Source of the DNA: JACQGD01 sp045628725
GTDB taxonomy: Bacteria > Patescibacteriota > Saccharimonadia > Saccharimonadales > Saccharimonadaceae
Direction of reading: 5' to 3'
Assembly (NCBI GenBank): GCA_045628725.1
Contig: JAZQPT010000097.1
Coordinates: 1-5,003 of the forward strand
DNA: 5,003 nt
A program made the translations under genes and the position numbers. The notes under the pieces are model-generated. The model searched no databases, was not told the DNA's origin, and saw nothing but the letters and a program-made list of their open reading frames with translations. Below are positions 1 to 5,003 of the stretch, piece by piece. The first letter of the stretch is position 1. Each line of letters begins with the position of its first letter.

Positions 1-24
1 ACCGTCAGAGATGCCATGGATATA

Positions 25-54
25 CTTGGGATTTCTGTGTCGAATCCAACCAAG
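25..54. repeat. Imperfect inverted repeat upstream of the first gene
   Basis: The left arm begins CTTGG at 25-29 and continues as TTGGGATT (26-33). The right arm is AATCCAA (43-49) followed by CCAAG (50-54). The arms pair imperfectly, with one extra G on the left. The dyad lies just upstream of the -10 element, where a -35 box would be expected. It could be an operator or only a chance hairpin. There is no T-run after it, so it does not resemble a terminator. Confidence 0.25.
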
Positions 55-63
55 TGATATAAT
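55..63 (+). promoter_or_regulatory. Extended -10 promoter for the first serine-hydrolase-like gene
   Basis: TGATATAAT matches the extended -10 consensus TGnTATAAT exactly. The -35 position (about 35-40, ctgtgt) does not match TTGACA, which is usual for extended -10 promoters. Transcription would start about 6-8 bases after the hexamer, near 69-71, while the ATG is at 72. The mRNA would therefore be leaderless or have at most about 3 untranslated bases. This fits the absence of any Shine-Dalgarno sequence before the ATG. Confidence 0.65.
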
Positions 64-71
64 AAATCATA

Positions 72-1799
72 ATGATACGTCGCAGACTCAACGAGATCAT
101 ACGGTGGGCTCGTCTAGAATGGCGACGACTACTTGTGTGGACATTAGGTATAGTTGCAGGATTATTCCTGATAGTTCAGTTAGCGTATCCAGGCGACCGA
201 CTGTTGCCATTTACGTCTATCGACCAGCAGTCGTTTAGTATGCAGCCACGAAGTGACGCCGCGGCAGCTCTCGATAAAAAATATCAAGACAATAAAATCC
301 AGCTGTATTTTGGCAGTAGTTCTTCGCCATACAAAACACCCACGCCGCGCGATATTGGTCTGACAATTGACAATACACCCCGGGTTGAATCACTTGGATA
401 TCCGATATGGTTACGTCTTGTGCCGACTTCAATCTTTTGGGCGCATGCAGTGCAATCAGTGGGCGATCCAACGTACCGCCATAACGATGATGCGCTACAG
501 GGATATATGACCAAAGAACTCGGTCAGTCATGTGATGTGGCGCCAAAAGACGCAACGTTAGGTGTAAAAGATGCAACTATTATTGTCATAAATTCTGAAA
601 AAGGCGGCACATGCCGGCTTGATGACGTCAGGCACCGACTAGCACAGGCAGCGCCTCGCATAACAGAACCAGCAAAGGTAACAGTACCGATGACAGAACG
701 CTCCCCGCAGGTAACTGATGAAACCGCTAAAAAAATACAATCACAAATAACCGAACGTATAAAGGACGGCGTGACGATAAATGCTAACGGAACGAATACG
801 GTTATCCCGCGTACAGATATTATCGGATGGCTAGACTTTGCACCAAAAGACGCTGGAATTATTGCAACGATTAATCCCGATCGTTCAGCTGATTATAGCG
901 CAAAACAGCTTGCTCCAAAGGTTGCTCGTGCGCCTGGAGTGAGTAAAGTAGCGACGCAGGATTTTGCCGAGATATCACGCGTTGACGGTGCGCCGGGACA
1001 GGCTATAGATACGCCGGCAACGCTAACGGCGATTGGTAATTATATTACGAGCGGTGGTGACGTGCCGCAAGTTGCCGTCAAATCTGTGAGCCCAAAAGTC
1101 GAATACACTCGGTCGTATAGTCCGACAGATACGGGGCTTTCGGCTCTGTTAAAGCAATATGCCGAAGCACGTCCAGGCGTATTCGGCATCTCTCTTGTCG
1201 AGTTATCTGGCCAGCGTCGCCGCGCAGTATTCCAGGACACAAAGCAGTTCCATACCGCAAGTACCTATAAACTATACGTTGCATACGGCACGCTAAAGCG
1301 AGTTGAAGCCGGTACGTGGCGATGGACTGACCAGATATCTGGCGGGCGAAATCTAGAGAAATGTTTTGACGATATGATTGTTAAATCCGACAACCCATGC
1401 GGCGAGGCGCTGCTTGCCAAAATCGGTTACCGTGCGATGACCGACGAGCTGAAAAAAGTTGGTCTAACAGGTACGTCCTTTTTAGGCGATAGCCCTCAGA
1501 CGACGGCGGGTGATTTGTCGACATTTAATGCAAGCCTAGAGTCGGGGCAGTTAGTATCGGCAGCGAGCAAAGATCGCTTACTTGGTGCGATGAAGCGAAA
1601 CGTCTACCGCCAAGGGATTCCGGCGGGGGCGAACGGAACAGTTGCCGACAAAGTAGGCTTCCTTGATGGAAACTTTCATGATGCGGCCATCATCTATGGA
1701 CCGAACGGCCCTGCGGTACTAAGTATCATGACAACCGGTAGCAGCTGGGCAACGATTGCAGACTTGACGCGCCAAATAGAAGCACTACGAAGCCGCTAA
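72..1799 (+). CDS. Membrane-anchored protein with PG-binding-like domains and a class A beta-lactamase-like serine hydrolase domain
   Basis: 575 aa. The N-terminus is short and Arg-rich. One membrane segment follows (about residues 20-39), so the rest should face outward. Residues about 41-350 resemble two YoaR/VanW-associated peptidoglycan-binding-like domains, with a likely disulfide C154-C181. Residues about 356-575 resemble the Beta-lactamase2/class A fold: nucleophile motif S397-T-Y-K400, S439-D-N441, and K527-V-G529 in the KTG position, followed by a typical HDAAI strand. A second cysteine pair, C431-C443, flanks SDN. The stretch between T468 and D481 is short and lacks an ExxLN, so the Glu166 of true class A lactamases is not recognisable. 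A D,D-peptidase-like or other acyl-serine activity on cell wall is as plausible as beta-lactam hydrolysis. The start is supported by the promoter directly upstream and by the membrane segment that follows. The gene ends with tandem in-frame stops (TAATAA). The domain call is from motif recognition; the substrate is unknown. Confidence 0.8.
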   Translation: MIRRRLNEIIRWARLEWRRLLVWTLGIVAGLFLIVQLAYPGDRLLPFTSIDQQSFSMQPRSDAAAALDKKYQDNKIQLYFGSSSSPYKTPTPRDIGLTIDNTPRVESLGYPIWLRLVPTSIFWAHAVQSVGDPTYRHNDDALQGYMTKELGQSCDVAPKDATLGVKDATIIVINSEKGGTCRLDDVRHRLAQAAPRITEPAKVTVPMTERSPQVTDETAKKIQSQITERIKDGVTINANGTNTVIPRTDIIGWLDFAPKDAGIIATINPDRSADYSAKQLAPKVARAPGVSKVATQDFAEISRVDGAPGQAIDTPATLTAIGNYITSGGDVPQVAVKSVSPKVEYTRSYSPTDTGLSALLKQYAEARPGVFGISLVELSGQRRRAVFQDTKQFHTASTYKLYVAYGTLKRVEAGTWRWTDQISGGRNLEKCFDDMIVKSDNPCGEALLAKIGYRAMTDELKKVGLTGTSFLGDSPQTTAGDLSTFNASLESGQLVSAASKDRLLGAMKRNVYRQGIPAGANGTVADKVGFLDGNFHDAAIIYGPNGPAVLSIMTTGSSWATIADLTRQIEALRSR

Positions 1800-1804
1800 T
1801 AAGA

Positions 1805-1833
1805 GTGACAAAAGCATAAGCGAAGTGTAAAAT
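1805..1833 (+). promoter_or_regulatory. Intergenic promoter for the second paralog
   Basis: GTGACA (1805-1810; 5 of 6 to TTGACA), a 17-base spacer and TAAAAT (1828-1833; 5 of 6 to TATAAT). The expected start is near A1840/A1841, leaving only about 4-5 bases before the ATG at 1845. No Shine-Dalgarno sequence is present in the 45-base gap. The second gene can thus be transcribed on its own, although readthrough from the first gene is also possible because no terminator lies between them. Confidence 0.55.
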
Positions 1834-1844
1834 GAAGACAACCT

Positions 1845-3902
1845 ATGTATCCAAACAACCCCAACCAGCCTCAGTCGCCGCAGCCGACTCCTCCGCCGCA
1901 ACCTAACCAAGGCTGGGGACAACAACAACCTCCGGTAAACCCGCAGTATATGCAGCAGCCTCAGTCGCAGTTCCAGTATCAACAACAGCAACCGCAGCCT
2001 CAATACCAGGCATCTCAGCAGATAGCGCCGACGATTCCTTCGCAGAATCCACTGCCGCCACTGAATAATCAGACACTGCCGCCCCTTAGTCCGAAAAAGT
2101 TACCTGGTAGCAAAGGCCCTGCGGCACTGTTATTTAATGATTGGATGAAAAATCACTGGAAAGCCGTCCTATTGAGTGTTATCGGGTTAATCGTCGTGGG
2201 GATCACCATTTTTCAAATAGTATATCCAAACACCCGTTTACTGCCAGGCGCGCAGGTAGACGGTGCGGCCGTTGGTGGAATGCGCAAAGACGAGGCAGCG
2301 ACTAAACTCAACAATCTGTATGCCGATGTAGAGCTAAATATTTTCTTTGGTAATAACGATGCTGCGTTCGAAACGCCAAAGCTAAAAGAAGTTGGCATTA
2401 ATGTCGTCAACGAAGAGCGAATAAATAAAATGGAATATCCGTTCTATCTAAAACTCATTCCTGGGTCAATATTTTGGGCAAACAACGTCATTAAACCAGG
2501 TGGGTTAGAGTATGCTTATGACAAAGATCGGATTCAATCGTATACCGAAAGCAAAGTAGGGAATACCTGTACTGTTCCTGCAAAAGACGCCACGTTAAAG
2601 CTAATTGATAGCCAATTGCAGATCGTTCCGTCCGTACCTGGCGGTACCTGCGACATTACTGAATTCCAAAAACTTTTATCCGATTCAAAACCCGTTTCGT
2701 CATCGGCCGACAACAAGTTGCGGATTGCTAGCACCGAGACACCTGCTGCTGTTGACGACGACAAGGCGCGAGCGCTCGCGGATGTGTTAAATAAGCGTAT
2801 GAAAGACCCTATGCCTGTGTCGCTTGGCACGAGTAGCGAATCAGTCCCGGGGCGAACTGTCCTTAGTTGGTTAGATTTTAAAAGCGACGTGCCACAGGCG
2901 AATATTGATGATGCTAACCAATCAGCGAAACTGCTATTTACTGTCAACAGTGAACGCTTAGAAACGTACCTTAATAGCGGGATTGCGGCAAAAGTGGTTA
3001 AAAAGCCAGGTGTCAGCAAGGTGTCGACGCAGGACTTTACTGAAACATCACGCCTCGATGGCGCCGGCGGCCTTGTGCTTGACCAACCAAAGATCGTAGC
3101 GTCGGTAACTGACTACATTAACAGCAAGACCAATCAAGCGGTTGCCGTGACGCATGCCGTTGGACCAACAGTCATATATACACGTAGTTACACGCCAACA
3201 AGCGTGGGCTATAGCGCATTACTGGCGCAGTTTGCCCAGGACAATCCAGGAACGTATGGTATGGCAATTACAGAGTTATCTGGCCTGACGAATCTGCGTA
3301 GTGCTACCTATAACGCCGACGCCAAGTTTCCGTCTGCAGGCATCGAAAGTCTCTACCTTGGTTATGGGGTGGTGATCGATAAATATGCGGGATTACTGCG
3401 ACCAGCAGAAAAAATCTCTGGTGAACGTAACGTCGATGCTTGCTTTAAAGACATGTACTTAAAATCGGACGAAGGATGTCGCATTGGTTTCTATAATCGA
3501 TTTGGATTTGAGCACATAACCAAACGAGGCCAAGAATTAGGTTTAAAGAACACTACATTTGCCAACAAGGGCGGCGTTACGTCTGCCAACGATCTACAGA
3601 ACGTATTAATTGGACTACATAAAAACCAAGTTGCCCGCGTAGAGGGTGGCCAACAGCTAATATCGGTGTCTCGTTCAATCCGTTCCAACGACGGAATCCC
3701 TAAGGGATTGTCATCTGGCGAAGTATCGCATTTTGTGGGTGAGAGTGAAGTTGTGCATAACGACGCGGCGCTTGTTTATTCAAACAAGGGACTCTACGCC
3801 CTAAGTATTGTTTCTGACGGATCAAGCTGGGAAAAGATTGCCGATCTAACTAAAAAGATTCAAGCGTTCAAACAAGTTAAAGTGCCAAAAGACGCTCGCT
3901 AG
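1845..3902 (+). CDS. Membrane-anchored paralog with degenerate beta-lactamase-like domain (probable pseudoenzyme)
   Basis: 685 aa, homologous along most of its length to the preceding gene product (roughly a third identical by eye). Residues 1 to about 90 form a Pro/Gln-rich, probably cytoplasmic tail that the first protein lacks. The membrane segment is about 107-127, preceded by lysines, so the C-terminal part should be outside. Two PG-binding-like domains follow (about 128-450), with the cysteine pair C242/C269 spaced as in the paralog. The hydrolase-like domain is about 455-680. At the aligned catalytic positions SxxK is G499-I-E-S502, SDN is S541-D-E543, and KVG is F630-V-G632, so nucleophile, general base and KTG lysine are all gone. 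C533/C545 and the C-terminal GSSWEKIADLTKKI block are retained. The frame is intact with no stops, so it is not a decayed gene. A binding, sensory or partner role for the adjacent enzyme is inferred. The ATG was chosen because it is the first in frame and sits directly after the promoter. Confidence 0.8.
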   Translation: MYPNNPNQPQSPQPTPPPQPNQGWGQQQPPVNPQYMQQPQSQFQYQQQQPQPQYQASQQIAPTIPSQNPLPPLNNQTLPPLSPKKLPGSKGPAALLFNDWMKNHWKAVLLSVIGLIVVGITIFQIVYPNTRLLPGAQVDGAAVGGMRKDEAATKLNNLYADVELNIFFGNNDAAFETPKLKEVGINVVNEERINKMEYPFYLKLIPGSIFWANNVIKPGGLEYAYDKDRIQSYTESKVGNTCTVPAKDATLKLIDSQLQIVPSVPGGTCDITEFQKLLSDSKPVSSSADNKLRIASTETPAAVDDDKARALADVLNKRMKDPMPVSLGTSSESVPGRTVLSWLDFKSDVPQANIDDANQSAKLLFTVNSERLETYLNSGIAAKVVKKPGVSKVSTQDFTETSRLDGAGGLVLDQPKIVASVTDYINSKTNQAVAVTHAVGPTVIYTRSYTPTSVGYSALLAQFAQDNPGTYGMAITELSGLTNLRSATYNADAKFPSAGIESLYLGYGVVIDKYAGLLRPAEKISGERNVDACFKDMYLKSDEGCRIGFYNRFGFEHITKRGQELGLKNTTFANKGGVTSANDLQNVLIGLHKNQVARVEGGQQLISVSRSIRSNDGIPKGLSSGEVSHFVGESEVVHNDAALVYSNKGLYALSIVSDGSSWEKIADLTKKIQAFKQVKVPKDAR
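1848..2090 (+). repeat. Low-complexity Pro/Gln-rich coding segment
   Basis: This segment encodes about residues 2-82 of the second paralog and is built mostly of Pro, Gln, Asn and some Tyr codons (CAG/CAA/CCN). The 13-base string CAGCCTCAGTCGC occurs twice, at 1866-1878 and 1956-1968, which suggests growth by local duplication. The protein stretch is predicted to be disordered and lies on the cytoplasmic side of the membrane segment. Its role is unknown; no domain is recognised. Confidence 0.7.
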
Positions 3903-3904
3903 TC

Positions 3905-3924
3905 ACCTCTTGACGAAAAGGGGT
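3905..3924 (+). terminator. Possible weak hairpin after the second paralog
   Basis: ACCTCTT (3905-3911) can pair with AAGGGGT (3918-3924), including one T-G wobble, around a 6-base loop. It begins three bases after the stop codon of the second paralog. No T-run follows, so intrinsic termination would be weak at best. The hairpin overlaps the -35 box of the tRNA promoter. Confidence 0.25.
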
Positions 3925-3939
3925 AATATCCGATATACT
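3910..3939 (+). promoter_or_regulatory. Promoter of tRNA-Asn
   Basis: TTGACG (3910-3915; 5 of 6 to consensus), an 18-base spacer and TATACT (3934-3939; 5 of 6). The expected transcription start is near 3946, about 5 bases before the mature tRNA 5' end. This is the strongest two-box promoter match in the window, as expected for a stable RNA. Confidence 0.75.
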
Positions 3940-3950
3940 TACTCTCGTAC

Positions 3951-4025
3951 TCCGGCATAGCTCAGTGGTAGAGCGGATCGCTGTTAACGATTAGGTCGCT
4001 GGTTCGAGCCCAGCTGCCGGAGCCA
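3951..4025 (+). tRNA. tRNA-Asn (anticodon GUU)
   Basis: A complete cloverleaf can be drawn. The acceptor stem is TCCGGCA (3951-3957) with TGCCGGA (4015-4021), then discriminator G4022 and encoded CCA (4023-4025). The D-arm is GCTC/GAGC (3960-3963 with 3971-3974). The anticodon stem is 3976-3980 with 3988-3992, around loop CTGTTAA with anticodon GTT at 3983-3985. The T-loop TTCGAGC is in the expected place. Its 3' half overlaps the end of the recombinase gene on the opposite strand and is the likely attachment site of the element. The tRNA appears intact and functional. Confidence 0.97.
3984..4025. other. Likely attachment site (att) of the integrated element in the tRNA 3' half
   Basis: The recombinase frame enters the tRNA gene exactly at its CCA end and stops in the anticodon loop. 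An integrase gene abutting and overlapping the 3' end of a tRNA is the usual arrangement at one end of an integrated element. The element would extend to the right of this site. The exact crossover bases and core length cannot be set without the other end; the core could be much shorter than this span, because serine integrases often need only a few shared bases. Confidence 0.55.
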
Positions 4026-5003
4026 AGTGCCATTATTATTACAAAAAGCCATCGTATCGAATGGCTTTTTTGTTTGCCACCTCAGTTGATCACCGTCAAG
4101 TTCTAAGTTCGAAAGTACTAAATTGACTAGTGAACGACGTTGTTCGTTATTAGCCTCCATAAACAACTTAGGTGCATCACGAGATAGTCTTAACAGATGA
4201 GAGACTGTTCCGTAGTACTCATCCTCTACTTGTTCGATGTTTTGTCGTTTATTTTGTAAAGATTTCTGAGATTTCCTATATTCTTCAAATTTTCGTTGAT
4301 AAAGCTGTTCTGGAATCTTTTCGTCTAAATAGTCTTCATAAATCCTTTCTATCCTTGTCTGGTATTTTTCAATCTCTGTTTCGATAGTTAAGAGTGTTTG
4401 ATCTCTCACCCTCTTCTTATCTTCATGTGACATGCGTAGCGCCCGGCTGACCTCTTCAAAGGCATCATTAGGTATCTGTATTGATCTGAAAACTCTAGTA
4501 AGCTGAGAGAGCAGATTATCTTCAGAGATATACTTTGCGTTATGTTTGAATTTCGACTGAGTACAGTGACCGTAAATATATTTACCTTTTTTCTTTTCGA
4601 ATGTAATTTTACAACCACATTCTGCGCATTTTATGAGCCCTCTTAGCGAATAGGGAAGGCCTCCCCAGCGATGAGGTTTTACTTTATAGCCCTTCATGAC
4701 AGAATCAACTTGTTCGAATAAATCACGGCTAATAATCGTATCGTACTTATGTGGGTATAGTTTACCTTTTACTTTCATTTCACCATAGTAAAAAGGATTT
4801 TTTAGAATGAGATCCATCTGGCTCGATCCTACCTTGATACCATATTCAATCTGCCATTTCTTACATAATTCTCTGTACGACGTGTTGCCACTGGCGTATA
4901 GCGTATACGTTTCTCGTATAATCTCAGCCTGTAAGGGGCTAGTTTCAATCCATTTCTTACCGTTTTGTAAAACACTATTCTTATATCCTATTGGAGCTTT
5001 TCC
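3984..5003 (-). CDS. Large serine recombinase/integrase, C-terminal part (5' end outside the window)
   Basis: The open frame continues to the window edge, so the ATG at 4817 is internal rather than a start; 339 residues are visible. They begin GKAPIGYKN and include IRETYTLYASGN and LKNPFYYGEMKVKGKLY, typical of the Recombinase domain of large serine recombinases. A zinc-ribbon-like segment follows (visible residues about 124-155) with C126, C129 and C147; the usual fourth cysteine is absent and H154 may replace it. Next come a long charged coiled coil (about 170-265) and the family-typical KKPFD near the end. The N-terminal resolvase domain with the catalytic serine is missing from the window. 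The last 13 residues, WLRQLGSNQRPNR, are read from the antisense of tRNA-Asn, with the TAA stop at 3986-3984. Base composition is clearly more AT-rich than the two paralogs. Its role is integration and excision of the element to the right. Confidence 0.9.
   Translation of the reverse strand, partial: GKAPIGYKNSVLQNGKKWIETSPLQAEIIRETYTLYASGNTSYRELCKKWQIEYGIKVGSSQMDLILKNPFYYGEMKVKGKLYPHKYDTIISRDLFEQVDSVMKGYKVKPHRWGGLPYSLRGLIKCAECGCKITFEKKKGKYIYGHCTQSKFKHNAKYISEDNLLSQLTRVFRSIQIPNDAFEEVSRALRMSHEDKKRVRDQTLLTIETEIEKYQTRIERIYEDYLDEKIPEQLYQRKFEEYRKSQKSLQNKRQNIEQVEDEYYGTVSHLLRLSRDAPKLFMEANNEQRRSLVNLVLSNLELDGDQLRWQTKKPFDTMAFCNNNGTWLRQLGSNQRPNR
4043..4071 (+). terminator. Rho-independent terminator downstream of tRNA-Asn, inside the recombinase gene
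   Basis: AAAAAGCCAT (4043-4052) pairs perfectly with ATGGCTTTTT (4061-4070), and the 8-base loop can add two more pairs. The right arm runs into six T residues, giving a good terminator for the + strand tRNA transcript 18 bases after the CCA. On the minus strand the same hairpin is also followed by five T residues, so it may act in both directions. There it falls within the recombinase codons for KKPFDTMAF, before the stop codon. Confidence 0.8.

Noticed and set aside
21..26. TATACT as an alternative -10 for the first gene
   Set aside because: Its -35 would fall at or outside the window edge, and it would leave about 40 untranslated bases without a Shine-Dalgarno; the perfect extended -10 at 55-63 is better.
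11..238. Short + strand reading frame starting at 11 and overlapping the first gene
   Set aside because: It lies in another frame over the membrane-anchor coding region, has no domain-like content, and is explained as a shadow of the 72-1799 gene.
1260..1271. Calling the first gene an antibiotic-resistance class A beta-lactamase
   Set aside because: SxxK and SDN are present, but the Glu166 loop is not recognisable, KTG is KVG, and the protein carries wall-binding-like domains; the fold is supported but the resistance function is not.
2534..3019. 161-codon minus-strand frame inside the second paralog
   Set aside because: It is Ser/Leu-rich with no motif, promoter or ribosome site, and is antisense to a well-supported coding domain.
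72..3902. Recoded genetic code (TGA as glycine) as in some candidate phyla
   Set aside because: There is no in-frame TGA in 1,260 codons of the two paralogs, while TAA and TAG act as stops, so the standard bacterial code fits.
4172..4387. 71-codon + strand frame opposite the recombinase
   Set aside because: It is antisense to the coiled-coil codons of the recombinase, with no recognisable protein features.
4815..4817. ATG as the start of a complete small recombinase
   Set aside because: The frame stays open upstream to the window edge and encodes conserved Recombinase-domain residues (GKAPIGYKN onward), so the gene is only partial here.
1..5003. CRISPR array, insertion-sequence terminal repeats or toxin-antitoxin genes
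   Set aside because: I saw no regularly spaced direct repeats, no transposase, and no small gene pair; the only mobile signature is the tRNA-linked recombinase.

Overview
The window looks like chromosomal DNA of a small-genome bacterium. A Saccharibacteria/Patescibacteria-type host is my best guess. It rests on a membrane protein with a long Pro/Gln-rich N-tail, genes without Shine-Dalgarno sites whose start codons sit almost on the predicted transcription start, and a Patescibacteria-like large serine recombinase at a tRNA gene. No marker gene settles the taxonomy. The long frames contain no in-frame TGA, so the Gracilibacteria-type code (TGA = Gly) is unlikely.

Positions 1-3902 hold two tandem paralogous genes on the + strand. 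Each encodes a protein anchored by one N-terminal membrane segment. Each has an extracytoplasmic region resembling two YoaR/VanW-associated peptidoglycan-binding-like domains, then a C-terminal class A beta-lactamase-like serine-hydrolase domain. The first protein (575 aa) keeps SxxK and SDN, with KVG in place of KTG, but has no recognisable Glu166 omega loop. The second (685 aa) has lost all three motifs at aligned positions while keeping both cysteine pairs and the overall fold pattern. It looks like a conserved pseudoenzyme paired with a probably active partner. Each gene has its own promoter-like sequence immediately before its ATG, which suggests leaderless or nearly leaderless mRNAs.

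Positions 3905-4071 hold a strong promoter, a complete tRNA-Asn(GUU) with encoded CCA, and a hairpin/T-run terminator.

Positions 3984-5003 (minus strand) hold the C-terminal 339 residues of a large serine recombinase whose N-terminal catalytic domain lies beyond the window. Its frame runs into the tRNA: the last 13 residues are the antisense translation of the 3' half of the tRNA, and its stop codon lies in the anticodon loop. This is the end of an integrated mobile element that uses tRNA-Asn as its attachment site; the element extends to the right. The recombinase gene is visibly more AT-rich than the two paralogs. The terminator serving the tRNA lies inside the recombinase coding sequence.
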